Part shown: positions 13,448 to 22,245 of the stretch, in pieces | Numbering within the stretch: position 1 is the first letter of the stretch | Layout of the letters: each line of letters starts with the position of its first letter | Assembly: GCF_038024875.1 (NCBI RefSeq) | Contig: NZ_CP136136.1 | Span: 2,604,001 to 2,668,000 of the forward strand | Source of the DNA: Gordonia rubripertincta | GTDB lineage: Bacteria > Actinomycetota > Actinomycetes > Mycobacteriales > Mycobacteriaceae | Reading direction: 5' to 3' | DNA: 64,000 nt | Position numbers and translations under genes: made by a program | The notes under the pieces: model-generated | Seen by the model: only the letters and a program-made list of their open reading frames with translations | Told to the model about the DNA's origin: nothing | The model's database searches: none

Positions 13448-14064
13448 GAGTCGATTTCCTTTCCGCCGATGGCGGTGTCGGAGGGTGTCTGTCGGGGTTC
13501 GACCAGGTCTTCCGGGTCGGGATCGGCCATCCACCAGGCGATCAGCATGTTGGGCACGCAGATCGCGGTGAGGACCAGGGAGATCAGGAGGATGGCGCTT
13601 CCGTAAACCCATTGGCCGGGGACCTCGTCGCGCATGCTGATACCGACGAGGACGAAGTACGGGATGAACATCACCGCGTAGAGCACGAAGAAGCCGAAGG
13701 ACCGCGCCGAATTGCGTTGGGCCAGCTGGATCTCGTCGAGTGCGGACACCGGCGCGTCGGCGATGGAACCGGTCACGATCCGCAGTGCGGTCTGGATGGT
13801 GATGACCGACACCAGGCCGATGCCGAACGGCAGCAGGAACCACCCCGTCGAGCGGAAGGCCAGGTAGGAGCTGGCGACGATGAAGACCAATGCGCACAGC
13901 AGCGCGATCACCAGCCGCCGGTAGGCGCGCTGGTTCCGCCAGGTGGTCAGGCGGTGGGCGTGTTTGGCGTTGAACTCCTCGTGCCGACGCCCCCGCCAGT
14001 TCTCGTAACGGCGCCAGATCTCGGGTTTCGCCGCCTCGGGGAACGCCGAGTTCGGGTCGTTCAT
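13444..14064 (-). CDS. Membrane protein of unknown function in ABC exporter operon
   Basis: 206 residues. A charged N-terminal segment (about 1-48, rich in Arg/Glu/Trp) is followed by two membrane segments near 50-70 and 72-92. A loop holding an EIQLAQRNSARSF motif follows, then two more segments near 125-145 and 155-178, and an acidic C-terminal tail. I do not recognise a named family. Its position between an XRE regulator and NatAB-like genes, with ATGA overlaps on both sides, suggests it is a sensor or accessory part of that exporter. It should sit in the cytoplasmic membrane. Confidence 0.75.
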   Translation of the reverse strand: MNDPNSAFPEAAKPEIWRRYENWRGRRHEEFNAKHAHRLTTWRNQRAYRRLVIALLCALVFIVASSYLAFRSTGWFLLPFGIGLVSVITIQTALRIVTGSIADAPVSALDEIQLAQRNSARSFGFFVLYAVMFIPYFVLVGISMRDEVPGQWVYGSAILLISLVLTAICVPNMLIAWWMADPDPEDLVEPRQTPSDTAIGGKEIDS

Positions 14065-14375
14065 CGATCACCTCCGGTGTCGTTGGTGGGTGAGTTGGCC
14101 GAGGTCGGACGCGTATCGCGCCGGTAGAGCTCGGCCGACATGGCACCGAACGGGGTTCGGCTGAACACGGCTTCGACAGGAAGGTCGAAGACATCGCAGA
14201 TGCGGAACGCCAGGTCGAGGCTGGGGTAGTTGTCGCCCCGTTCGAGAGCACCGACGGACTGCACGTTGATGCCGACGAGTGTCGCGAGCTCGGCCCGCGA
14301 CATCTGCCGTTCCGCACGCAGGACGCCGATGCGGTTGTAGATGGGAAGCTTTTCCCCACGGCGTATTGGACTCAC
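14061..14375 (-). CDS. XRE-family transcriptional regulator
   Basis: 104 residues from GTG 14375. The HTH lies at roughly residues 14-65 (YNRIGVLRAERQMSRAELA ... QSVGALERGDNYPSLDLAFRI), followed by the family's short FDLPVEAVFSRTPF tail. This form of small regulator usually sits beside membrane or exporter genes. TTG 14411 would add 12 residues but overlaps a TTGACA -35 box, so GTG 14375 is preferred; the -10-like element lies 7 bp before it, suggesting a leaderless message. First gene of the operon with the membrane protein and ABC exporter, which it probably controls. Confidence 0.85.
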   Translation of the reverse strand: MSPIRRGEKLPIYNRIGVLRAERQMSRAELATLVGINVQSVGALERGDNYPSLDLAFRICDVFDLPVEAVFSRTPFGAMSAELYRRDTRPTSANSPTNDTGGDR

Positions 14376-14382
14376 CACACCA

Positions 14383-14411
14383 AGTGTTGGGAAAACACAA
14401 CAATCTGTCAA
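14383..14411 (-). promoter_or_regulatory. Promoter of the XRE / ABC exporter operon with overlapping inverted repeat
   Basis: On the minus strand TTGACA (14411-14406), a 17-bp spacer, then AACACT (14388-14383). GTGTT and AACAC form an inverted repeat within it, a possible autoregulatory site. The GTG start at 14375 follows 7 bp after the -10. Confidence 0.5.
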
Positions 14412-14454
14412 TCCCTGGTTAAGCCGACGTCCACGTCGTCGAGGTGGTGGCGAG

Positions 14455-15630
14455 TCAGTGGGACGCGACCCCGAGCAGGTCAGCGGCCACTCTCGCGGCC
14501 TCGCGGCCGGCTCGGTTGGCTCCGATCGTCGACGCCGACGGGCCGTATCCGATCAGCTGGATCCGCGGATCGGCCTCGACGACCGTTGCGAGACGGCCGG
14601 TCATCGTGATCCCGCCGCCCGGCGCGCGCAGCCGAAGCGGCGCCAGATGGTCGAGGGAACTGCGAAAGCCGGTGTTCCAGAAGATGACGTCCAAGTCGAG
14701 GTGGTCGCCGCCCGCGGGGCCGCAGTCCCAGCAGACGCCGGTCTCGGTGATGCGGGTGAACATCGGGCGCCACGACAGGATGCCGTCACGTTGGGCGGCG
14801 GCGATCGCGGGTGTCAGGGCGAGGCCGGTCACCGAGACAACGGACGTCGGGGGCAGTCCCGCGCGGACACGGCGCTCGACGCGTGCGACGGCCTCTCGTC
14901 CCTGCTCGGGCGTGAACGGTTCGGTGTTGAAGACGGGTTCGCGTCGTGAGCACCAGAACGTCTCGACGTCGGGCGCCTCGCGGGCGATCTCGATGAGCAG
15001 CTGGATCGCCGAGATCCCGGCGCCCACGACGAGGACTCGCTTACCGGCGAACTCCGCCGGTGACCGGTAATCGTGGGTATGCAGTTGGCGCCCTCGGAAG
15101 TCGGCGGCGCCAGGGAGGTGCGGGATGAACGGCCGGTCCCACGTGCCGGTGGCGTTGATGATGACATTCGTGGTCAGGCTGCGGCCATCGGCCAGCTCGA
15201 CGCGGAACCCCTCGCCGTTCCGTCGGACCGACCGAACGTGCACCGGCCGACGGACATTCAGGCCGAACTTCTCCTCGTAGCGCCCGAAGTACTCGGGGAC
15301 CGCGGTGGCGGCGGGCAGCTGATCGCAGTCGAGGCCGAGCGCTTCGACGATGCCCCACCCGGGCAGGTCGTGCACCCGGTTGGCGGTGGCGAGGGTCAGC
15401 GTCGGCCAGCGGAACTGCCAGGCGCCGCCGGGACCGGGCGCATGGTCGAGCATCTGGTAGCGGTCACCGAGGCCGAAGCGGTGCAGGAAGTAGGCCGATG
15501 ACAGTGCCGCCTGCCCACCGCCGATGATCAGGACGTCCGAGTGGGCGTCGACGTCGACCGTGTCCGAGCCGGGCGCGTCGTTCTGGAGGTCGCGGCTCGG
15601 TGCGGTGCTGCTCGGCGTGGTGTTCGGCAC
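14455..15630 (-). CDS. FAD-dependent NAD(P)-binding monooxygenase-like oxidoreductase
   Basis: 391 residues. The first Rossmann motif DVLIIGGGQAALSSAYFL lies near residues 32-49 and binds FAD. A second, VLVVGAGISAIQLLIEIA, near residue 195 binds NAD(P)H. Between them is the NATGTWDRPFIPHLPGAADFRG block found in flavin-containing monooxygenase and CzcO-like proteins, and the C-terminus has the third FAD contact (IQLIGYGPSAST). Likely a cytoplasmic oxygenase for a small organic substrate, identity unknown. It is divergent from the enoyl-CoA hydratase gene with 54 bp between starts. Confidence 0.85.
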   Translation of the reverse strand: MPNTTPSSTAPSRDLQNDAPGSDTVDVDAHSDVLIIGGGQAALSSAYFLHRFGLGDRYQMLDHAPGPGGAWQFRWPTLTLATANRVHDLPGWGIVEALGLDCDQLPAATAVPEYFGRYEEKFGLNVRRPVHVRSVRRNGEGFRVELADGRSLTTNVIINATGTWDRPFIPHLPGAADFRGRQLHTHDYRSPAEFAGKRVLVVGAGISAIQLLIEIAREAPDVETFWCSRREPVFNTEPFTPEQGREAVARVERRVRAGLPPTSVVSVTGLALTPAIAAAQRDGILSWRPMFTRITETGVCWDCGPAGGDHLDLDVIFWNTGFRSSLDHLAPLRLRAPGGGITMTGRLATVVEADPRIQLIGYGPSASTIGANRAGREAARVAADLLGVASH

Positions 15631-15670
15631 CTCACCACCCTGTCACGACTCGGCTCGACAGTGTCATCGG

Positions 15671-15676
15671 TAGGCT
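15671..15676 (+). promoter_or_regulatory. -10 element of a likely leaderless promoter (enoyl-CoA hydratase)
   Basis: TAGGCT lies 8 bp before ATG 15685 and no Shine-Dalgarno sequence is present, so transcription probably starts at or next to the start codon. The -35 region is weak. Confidence 0.5.
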
Positions 15677-15684
15677 TGGCCCCC

Positions 15685-16416
15685 ATGATCCACTCCACCA
15701 CCGACGGCGCCGTTGTCACCATCGAGCTCGATCGGGTCGACAAGCGCAACGCTCTCAACGAGGAGATGCTGGGCGGGCTGGCCGACGCCTTCGATGCCGC
15801 GACCGAGGCCGGTGCGCGGGCCATCGTGGTGACCGGACGCGGTCCGGTGTTCAGCGCGGGTGCCGACCTGTCCGGGCCGGTCTACGACCCGGGCTTCCTC
15901 GACAAGCTGGTGTCGACGCTGCACCGCATCGAGTCGACGCCGGTCCCCGTCATCGCGGCGCTCAACGGTTCCGCGATCGGCGGTGGACTCCAGCTGGCCA
16001 TGGCCGCCGACCTCCGCGTGATGGCACCCGATGCGATCGCCGCCATTCCGGCCGCCAAACTCGGTGTCGCCGTGGATGAATGGACCATTCGTCGGCTCGT
16101 CTCGCTGGTCGGTGCCGGGCAGGCGCGCGGCATGCTCATCGGCTGCGACCCGCTGAACGCCGACCGTGCCCACACTCTCGGTTTCGCCAACCGCATCGGC
16201 GATCTCGCCGACGCCCAGCACTGGGCGGCCACCATCGCCGACCTCGCGCCACTCACCCTGCAGCACTACAAGCTGGTCCTCAACGGCGACGGCGCCCGCG
16301 ACACCGCACCCGAGGACCGGGTCGCCGCGATGATGCGCGCCTGGCAGAGCGACGACATGGCCGAGGGTCGTGCCGCGCGCACCGAGAAGCGGCCGCCGAA
16401 GTTCGCCGGGCGCTGA
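15685..16416 (+). CDS. Enoyl-CoA hydratase/isomerase family protein
   Basis: 243 residues. Crotonase-fold motifs: RNALNEEMLGGL near residue 21; FSAGADLSGPVYDPGF, the first oxyanion-hole segment; and ALNGSAIGGGLQLAMAADLRV, the second. The usual catalytic Glu region reads AAKLGVAVDEWTIRRL. It probably hydrates or isomerises an enoyl-CoA in fatty acid or related degradation. ATG 15685 is chosen over longer frames because the -10 element sits just upstream and the crotonase fold begins at once. Confidence 0.88.
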   Translation: MIHSTTDGAVVTIELDRVDKRNALNEEMLGGLADAFDAATEAGARAIVVTGRGPVFSAGADLSGPVYDPGFLDKLVSTLHRIESTPVPVIAALNGSAIGGGLQLAMAADLRVMAPDAIAAIPAAKLGVAVDEWTIRRLVSLVGAGQARGMLIGCDPLNADRAHTLGFANRIGDLADAQHWAATIADLAPLTLQHYKLVLNGDGARDTAPEDRVAAMMRAWQSDDMAEGRAARTEKRPPKFAGR

Positions 16417-16433
16417 ACCCGCGCCCGAACGGT

Positions 16434-17543
16434 TCAGCGCCGGTGGATCGGCCCGGTGCCCTGGTGTAGCGGGCCGGCCTGTGCGCCATGACGTTCCGCG
16501 ATGAGCTGCGCCGCGATCGCAACGGCCACCTCGGCCGGGGTGTGACCGCCGAGATCGAGTCCCAGCGGCGAACGCAGACGCGACAGCTGGGACTCGTCGA
16601 CGCCCTCCGCGCGGAGACGAAGATCGCGGTCCGCCGCGGTCCGGCGTGAACCCAGCGCGCCGATGAATCCGAAGGTCGGAGATTGCAGGGCGGTGCGGAG
16701 CGTCGGCACGTCGAACTTGGTGTCGTGGGTCATCACGCACAGCGCTGTGGTCGAGCGGATCTGCCGGTCCCGGATCTGTTCGGCGAGATAGCGATCGGGC
16801 CAGCCGACGATCACCTCGTCGGCGTCGGGGAAGCGCTCCGGCGTCGCGAACACGGGTCGCGCGTCGACGACGGTGACGCGCATCCCGAGCGTCGAACCCA
16901 GTGAACTGAGAGCGCGCACGAAGTCGTTGGCGCCCACCAGGATCAGACGTGCCGGCGGGGCGAAGGTCTGCACGAAGGTGCGTGGCCGGTCCTCGGTCGG
17001 CGCAGTGGGATCGGTGGCCTCGCAGTCGTCGACGCCGATGACGCCCGTGCGACCGGTGTCGAGCATGTCGGCGACGTCGTGGTCGAGGCGCCGCCACTGC
17101 GGACGGGAGGTCTCGGTGGCGACATACCAGTCCGGGTGGGCGTTCAGCGTCGTGGCGACCGAGATCGGTTCATCGGCCGCGAGTGCGTCGGCGAGGCGTC
17201 GCAGCTGGGCCAGCCGTTCCGGCGTCGGTTCGATCCGTTCGACGACGACGTCGATCTGGCCACCGCAGGTGAGGCCGGGCGCGGGATCACGAGGGTCCTC
17301 GATGCCGAACTGCTCGACGACCGCCAGCCCGTCCTCGAGCACCTGCTGCGCGGTGTGGACCAGGGCTGATTCGACGCACCCGCCGGAGACCGAGCCGATG
17401 ACGGTGTCGTCGTGCGTGACGACCATCGACGCCCCGACCTCGCGCGGTGCCGACCCCGACGTCGAGATGACCCGACACAGCGCCACGGGACGCGCGTCGG
17501 CTCCGTCGAGGACGGCGAGCAGGTCGGGCAGGATGTCGCGCAT
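16434..17543 (-). CDS. XdhC/CoxI family protein
   Basis: 369 residues. The N-terminal XdhC domain has VISTSGSAPREVGASMVV and SVSGGCVESALV with the conserved Cys. The C-terminal Rossmann-like domain has LILVGANDFVRAL, DARPVF near 230, VMTHDTKFDVPTL and FIGALGSRRTAADR. XdhC proteins bind molybdenum cofactor and help insert its sulfurated form into xanthine dehydrogenase-type enzymes. No molybdenum hydroxylase gene lies in this window, so its partner must be elsewhere. Convergent with the enoyl-CoA hydratase gene, 17 bp apart. Confidence 0.9.
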   Translation of the reverse strand: MRDILPDLLAVLDGADARPVALCRVISTSGSAPREVGASMVVTHDDTVIGSVSGGCVESALVHTAQQVLEDGLAVVEQFGIEDPRDPAPGLTCGGQIDVVVERIEPTPERLAQLRRLADALAADEPISVATTLNAHPDWYVATETSRPQWRRLDHDVADMLDTGRTGVIGVDDCEATDPTAPTEDRPRTFVQTFAPPARLILVGANDFVRALSSLGSTLGMRVTVVDARPVFATPERFPDADEVIVGWPDRYLAEQIRDRQIRSTTALCVMTHDTKFDVPTLRTALQSPTFGFIGALGSRRTAADRDLRLRAEGVDESQLSRLRSPLGLDLGGHTPAEVAVAIAAQLIAERHGAQAGPLHQGTGPIHRR

Positions 17544-17621
17544 GCATTCCAGTTGACCAGATGGCGCCCGGCCGGGCCAGACGGGCCGGTGGAGGCGTCG
17601 ACAGCTGTGCGGGGGTGCCTG

Positions 17622-18953
17622 CTAGTCGCCCAGCACCCGCCGCAGGTAGTCGTTCGCGAACACGCGCGACGGGTCGAACCGGTCGCGCACCGCACGGAAC
17701 TCGTCGAAGCGCGGGTAGACGCTGCGCAGGTACTCGGCGTCGCGGGTGTGCATCTTGCCCCAGTGGGGGCGTCCGCCGAAGCCGGTGAGAATCGATTCGA
17801 CGGCGGCGAAGTACGCGGCGGAGTCGGCCGGGTCGTCCCGGTGGTAGCGGTGGACGGCGATGTAACCGCTCCGGCGGCCGGTGGCGGTGGAGAGCATCAG
17901 GTCGTCGGCCGCGGCGGCTCGTACCTCGATCGGGAAGCTGACGCGGTACTCGCGGCGGTCCAGCAACGCGCGGATCTCGCGCAGCGCCGCCGGGACGTCC
18001 TCGAGGGGGATCGCGTACTCCATCTCGCGGAAGCGCACATCACGGTCGGAGACGAAGATCTTGGTCGACGTGTCGGTGAGTTCGCGGGACGACAGGCTGC
18101 GGCCGGCCACCGCGTTGATGGCGGGAACGAGTCGGGGTGCGCGGACGCCGACCTCGCACAGCACCCGGAAGACCTTGTTGCTCAACAGTTCGTCGTCGAC
18201 GTATCGGCGGAACCGGGAGGGCCCGGTGATCGGTGCATCCGTTCCGAGCCGCGTGTTGGTCTTCACGAGCGCGCAATTGGTGTGCGGGAAGATGTAGAAC
18301 TCGTGGTGGTCGGACGAGGCGACACGGTCGAGGAAGCCGGCGATCGCATCGTCGGCGGTGGCCGGACCCTCGACGGCGTGCAGCCGGAAGTTGTCGACGC
18401 AGTCGAGTGTGATCTCGACGAGCACCCCGAGCGCGCCGAGACCCAGTGCGGCGGCCTGTAGTTCGGGGTCGTCGGGGCCGATCGTGACGATCTCGCCCCT
18501 GCCGTTCACGAGTGTGACGGCCGCGATCTGCGTGCTGATGCCGCCGAACGCCAGTCCGGTGCCGTGGGTTCCGGTGGAGGTCGCGCCCGCGATGGTCTGC
18601 CGGTCGACGTCGCCGAGGTTGGCCATCGCGAGACCCCGCGGCGCCAGCAGTGCTGGGATCTCGTGCAGGTGGGTCCCCGCGTGCAGCGTGACCCGGCGTC
18701 CGTCGGCGCCGGCCAGGCCGCGCAGGCCGGACAGTTCGAGCTGGACGTCGTCGGCGACGGCGATGGGGGAGAAGCTGTGTCCCGCACCGACGGTCTTGAT
18801 CGTGCCGCCCCGCTCGGCCGTCTCCCGGACGATGTCGGCGATCGCGCCCACACTCGTCGGACGCAGCACGCGGCTCGGTGTGCACGACGCGGTGCCACCC
18901 CAGTTGTGCCAGCTGTGCCCGGCGGCAGTCGACGTCCCGCTCACAGAAAGCAT
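17622..18953 (-). CDS. FAD-linked D-arabinono-1,4-lactone oxidase family protein
   Basis: 443 residues. The FAD-binding domain carries TVGAGHSFSPIAVADD near residue 55 and GDVDRQTIAGATSTGTHGTG near 115. The C-terminal ALO domain has YIAVHRYHRDDP and the catalytic-site motif HWGKMH near 400. Members oxidise aldono-1,4-lactones; mycobacterial Rv1771 is an L-gulono-1,4-lactone dehydrogenase of this kind. No signal peptide is seen. Its start overlaps the upstream deaminase gene by 13 bp, so it is the third gene of a TetR-controlled operon. The exact sugar lactone is unknown. Confidence 0.88.
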   Translation of the reverse strand: MLSVSGTSTAAGHSWHNWGGTASCTPSRVLRPTSVGAIADIVRETAERGGTIKTVGAGHSFSPIAVADDVQLELSGLRGLAGADGRRVTLHAGTHLHEIPALLAPRGLAMANLGDVDRQTIAGATSTGTHGTGLAFGGISTQIAAVTLVNGRGEIVTIGPDDPELQAAALGLGALGVLVEITLDCVDNFRLHAVEGPATADDAIAGFLDRVASSDHHEFYIFPHTNCALVKTNTRLGTDAPITGPSRFRRYVDDELLSNKVFRVLCEVGVRAPRLVPAINAVAGRSLSSRELTDTSTKIFVSDRDVRFREMEYAIPLEDVPAALREIRALLDRREYRVSFPIEVRAAAADDLMLSTATGRRSGYIAVHRYHRDDPADSAAYFAAVESILTGFGGRPHWGKMHTRDAEYLRSVYPRFDEFRAVRDRFDPSRVFANDYLRRVLGD

Positions 18954-20233
18954 TTCCCTTCGCCTCGGTAGGTCGGCACGACCTCACTGACCACCGCGAG
19001 ACCAGCGTCGTCGCGGTCGATGATCGCGACGTGCCGGGCTCGTTCGCAGACCTCGCCGGATTTGGTGTGCCGGAACCATACTCGATCGCCGATCGCGATG
19101 CCCGGCGCTGCCTTCCCGCGGAGCGGGGTCTGCACCTCGCCGGCGGCCTCGGTGCCCACGAACTCGAGTCCGCTCGGCCACACCGGTTTCGGGAGACGAT
19201 CGGGTGCCGGCGGTCCGGAGGCGATCCAGCCGCCGCCGGCGCAGGTGACGATGCCGTGGGCGGGACGCCGGACGACGTCGAGTCCGAACGACAGTGCGGG
19301 CGCCGGCCGGAACCGGGCGTAGCCGTCGAACAGGTGGCCGCCGAAAAGGCCGCTGCCCGCGGCGATGTCGGTGACGGACCGGTCGCGCGCCGTCTCCTCC
19401 AGCGACCCGGTGCCGCCGCCGTTCACGAACTCCAGGTCGGCGATCTGCCGCAGCTCGCCGATGATCTTCCCGCGCCGGCGACGCAGCTCCGCCATCGACC
19501 GGCGCTGCATGATCCCGATCGCCCGGTTGACGACTGCCTTCCCGGGTACCGCGTCGGCGACGCCGGCGACCTGCGCCTCGTACGACATCACCCCGACCAG
19601 GTCGAAACCGTTCCGCGCGACGATCGTCCGGGCGAGTTCGAGTACGTCGCGGCGGGAATGCACCGGCGAACGCCGGACCCCGATGTGTACGCGACCGCCG
19701 AGGAGACGGTACGAGGCGTCGAGGTCGATGGTCACGCGAACCGGTCGTCGGGACGTCGGTGGGGCGACGGCGTCGATGAGGTCGAGCTGTTCGACCGAGT
19801 CGACGAGCAGGCTCACGCGGCTCGTGGCCACCTCGTCGTCCACGAAGGCCGCGAGCGCCTCTCGACGCACACTCGGGTAACCGATGAGGATGTCGTCGAT
19901 GTCCGACGTCGTCGCCAGCCAGTGGGCTTCGGCGAGGTCGTAGGCGAGCACGCCGTGGAAGCCGCGGCGACCGGCGAGGTCGGTGATCACCGACCGCACC
20001 CGGAGGGATTTGCTCGCGATCCGGATCGGGACACCCGCGGAGCGTCGTAGCAGGTCCGCGGCATTGTGCTCGAGCGCCGCCCGATCGAGTGCCAGGACCG
20101 GCGCGTCGAGTCCCGCCCCGGTGACCGCGTGATCGATCGACGCCCAGTACTGCTCGGGGTCGGTCACCCACAGACCGTCGTCGAACCCGTCGACGGACGG
20201 TCCACGGGCAGGACGTTCAGTCGAGCCTGACAT
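18941..20233 (-). CDS. PLP-dependent amino acid deaminase / D-threonine aldolase-like protein
   Basis: 430 residues. An alanine-racemase-like N-terminal barrel has the PLP lysine in IRIASKSLRV near residue 75. Further barrel blocks are YDLAEAHWLAT and VSLLVDSVEQL, and EFVNGGGTGSLEET near 270 should bind PLP phosphate. The C-terminal beta domain includes the HxxxxGxVC stretch RHTKSGEVCERA, a metal-binding feature of the D-serine dehydratase-like family. It probably acts on a D-amino or beta-hydroxy amino acid. It overlaps the TetR gene upstream by 17 bp and the lactone oxidase downstream by 13 bp, so all three are probably co-transcribed. Confidence 0.82.
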   Translation of the reverse strand: MSGSTERPARGPSVDGFDDGLWVTDPEQYWASIDHAVTGAGLDAPVLALDRAALEHNAADLLRRSAGVPIRIASKSLRVRSVITDLAGRRGFHGVLAYDLAEAHWLATTSDIDDILIGYPSVRREALAAFVDDEVATSRVSLLVDSVEQLDLIDAVAPPTSRRPVRVTIDLDASYRLLGGRVHIGVRRSPVHSRRDVLELARTIVARNGFDLVGVMSYEAQVAGVADAVPGKAVVNRAIGIMQRRSMAELRRRRGKIIGELRQIADLEFVNGGGTGSLEETARDRSVTDIAAGSGLFGGHLFDGYARFRPAPALSFGLDVVRRPAHGIVTCAGGGWIASGPPAPDRLPKPVWPSGLEFVGTEAAGEVQTPLRGKAAPGIAIGDRVWFRHTKSGEVCERARHVAIIDRDDAGLAVVSEVVPTYRGEGKCFL

Positions 20234-20852
20234 AGGTGATGAGCTGGTCGGCGACCGCCGTGATGATCGAGTTGATCACCTTGTCGTCACCGGTGCTCAG
20301 ATGGGTCAGCGTGATCGCGTTGGTGGCGGCGATGACGAACGGGCCGAGTTCTTCGACGGGGCGGGTGAAGGACACCGGGGCGTGGTCGGCGACGATCTGC
20401 AACCCGGCGGTGGCGATCCGGTACAGCTCGTCGTACATGGCATGACCGACCTGCTGCAGCTCCGGGTGATTGTGCGCGTACATGCCCAGCGCGATTCCTG
20501 CCTGCATTCGGCCCGGGTCGGCCTTGAGCAGGTCGTGGAACCTGTGGAACTGCCGTTCCATGTTGTCCCGGAGCACGTCGAGGGTGAAGGCCTCGGCTTC
20601 GGTGTCCCCGTACTCGGCTGCCGGGAGCACCATGTGCAGCACGCGCTCGATGTCCACGGGGACGGCCTGCTCCATCACCGCGCACAGGAGCGCAGTCCGG
20701 CTCTCGAAGGCGTAGTGAAAACTCGCCAGCGGCATTCCGGCGTGAGCACAGATCCGGCGGGTGGTGGCACCCTCGACACCGTGATCGGCGATCACCCGAT
20801 AGGCCGATTCGATGAGAGCGCTTCGACGCTGCTCGACGGACATCCGTGGCAC
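20217..20852 (-). CDS. TetR-family transcriptional regulator
   Basis: 211 residues from GTG 20852. The HTH at residues about 10-55 reads ALIESAYRVIADHGVEGATT then RRICAHAGMPLASFHYAF. The rest is a helical ligand-binding domain with VEELGPFVIAATNAITL. GTG 20852 has AAGGGG 9 bp before it and gives the usual short N-terminal arm. ATG 20888 would add 12 residues, but it lies inside a 16-bp inverted repeat that looks like an operator. First gene of the operon with the deaminase and lactone oxidase, which it likely represses together with itself. Confidence 0.85.
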   Translation of the reverse strand: MPRMSVEQRRSALIESAYRVIADHGVEGATTRRICAHAGMPLASFHYAFESRTALLCAVMEQAVPVDIERVLHMVLPAAEYGDTEAEAFTLDVLRDNMERQFHRFHDLLKADPGRMQAGIALGMYAHNHPELQQVGHAMYDELYRIATAGLQIVADHAPVSFTRPVEELGPFVIAATNAITLTHLSTGDDKVINSIITAVADQLITYVRLD

Positions 20853-20873
20853 GACGGTCAACCCCTTGGCCAG

Positions 20874-20889
20874 CATGCGACTTCGCATG
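20874..20889 (-). promoter_or_regulatory. Putative TetR operator
   Basis: CATGCGA (20874-20880), a 2-nt centre, then TCGCATG (20883-20889): a perfect 7-bp inverted repeat about 21 bp upstream of the preferred TetR start. A plausible autoregulatory site. Confidence 0.45.
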
Positions 20890-21066
20890 TGCGGTGGACA
20901 ATGTTCGCCGCAGCTTATCAGTGCCGATGATCGCGTTTGCGCGGTTCACCGCCTGAAACGTCCGGATGTTTGTCGATCCTCACAGATGCTCGTGCGCCGT
21001 GTGAGCCCCGGACCGGCCCCGTCTCGCTTCCCGTCGAACATCACCCGATCGGATTACTGTGTGCAG

Positions 21067-22245
21067 GTGACCTCGAACTCCGGAAGAACCGGCTCCGACG
21101 CGACGTCGCGGGTCCTCGGGCGGGTGACGTCGGCAGGCGTGATGATGGCCGACGCGGTGGCCGAACGCCTCGCCGCCGGTGGTCTCGGCCCGGCCCGCGC
21201 ACTCGGCGCGACTCGCGACGAGATCGTGCCGCACGTGCGCACCTCCCCGCACCTGCACGACGGGGTCTTCGACAATCCCGAACCTCCCCAGGCGGCCGGC
21301 GCCGCGGATCTGCAGGTCCTCGCCGACATGGCGCGCCGCCCCGGACGTCCGCGCCGGCCGGTGATGCTCACCGTCCCGACCTTCGAAGACCCCTTACCGC
21401 TCGGGGTCACCTGGCTCGGCCACGCCACCGCGATCGTCGACATAGACGGTGCGCGGATCATCACCGACCCCGTCCTGAGCCGCCGGTGCTCGCCGAGCCA
21501 GCTCGTCGGTCCGGGGCGCATGCACGCGGCGCCGCTGTCCGCGCGCGGGTTGCCCCCGATCGACGTCGTGGTGATCAGCCACGACCACTACGACCACCTC
21601 GACATGGACACCGTCACCACGATCGCGGCGACCCAACCGGACGCGGTGTTCGTCACGACCATCGGCGTCGCCGCGCACCTGGTGTCATGGGGGATCGCCG
21701 AAGACCGCATCCGGCAGGCGGATTGGTGGGACGAGATCGTCGTCGGCACCCGCGGCGGCGAACTGCGGTTCACCTGCGGTCCGGCCCGACACTTCTCCGG
21801 ACGCTGGTTGGCCCGCAACCTCACGCAGTGGGGGAGCTGGGCGATCGCCGGGCACACCCACCGTGTCTTCTTCTCCGGCGACACCGGTTTCACCGAACGG
21901 TTCTCCGACGTCGGGGCACGGCTCGGTCCCTTCGACCTCACGCTCATCGCGGTCGGCGCCTATGACGTGCTGTGGCCCGACATCCACGTCGACCCGGAGG
22001 AGGCGCTGTCGGTGCACCGGATGGTGTCGCCGGGTTCGGGTGCCGATTCGGTGATGATCCCGATCCACTGGGGGACCTTCAATCTCGCCCGCCACCCCTG
22101 GGGTGAGCCGATCGCGCGGCTGCGCGCCGCCGCACACCACGGCGACCCGACTGTGCTCGTCCCCCAGCCCGGTGGTTCGATCGACCTCGAACACCGCACC
22201 GGAACCGGTGTGGCGCATTCGAGTTGGTGGGAGGTTTCGGCGTGA
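21067..22245 (+). CDS. MBL-fold metallo-hydrolase (NAPE-PLD / UlaG-like)
   Basis: 392 residues. Metallo-beta-lactamase motifs: VTWLGHATAIVDIDGARIITDPV; ISHDHYDHLD, the HxHxDH zinc motif; GPARHFSGR; FFSGDTGF; and a late MIPIHWGTF His. The ARHFSGR and IHWGTF blocks resemble N-acyl-phosphatidylethanolamine phospholipase D and M. tuberculosis Rv0906. Likely a zinc hydrolase for a phospholipid or phosphodiester; substrate unknown. GTG 21067 follows TACTGT (21055-21060) by 6 bp, suggesting a leaderless start; GTG 21061 is the alternative. It overlaps ctpE by 4 bp, and the same gene pair is found in mycobacteria. Confidence 0.87.
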   Translation: MTSNSGRTGSDATSRVLGRVTSAGVMMADAVAERLAAGGLGPARALGATRDEIVPHVRTSPHLHDGVFDNPEPPQAAGAADLQVLADMARRPGRPRRPVMLTVPTFEDPLPLGVTWLGHATAIVDIDGARIITDPVLSRRCSPSQLVGPGRMHAAPLSARGLPPIDVVVISHDHYDHLDMDTVTTIAATQPDAVFVTTIGVAAHLVSWGIAEDRIRQADWWDEIVVGTRGGELRFTCGPARHFSGRWLARNLTQWGSWAIAGHTHRVFFSGDTGFTERFSDVGARLGPFDLTLIAVGAYDVLWPDIHVDPEEALSVHRMVSPGSGADSVMIPIHWGTFNLARHPWGEPIARLRAAAHHGDPTVLVPQPGGSIDLEHRTGTGVAHSSWWEVSA

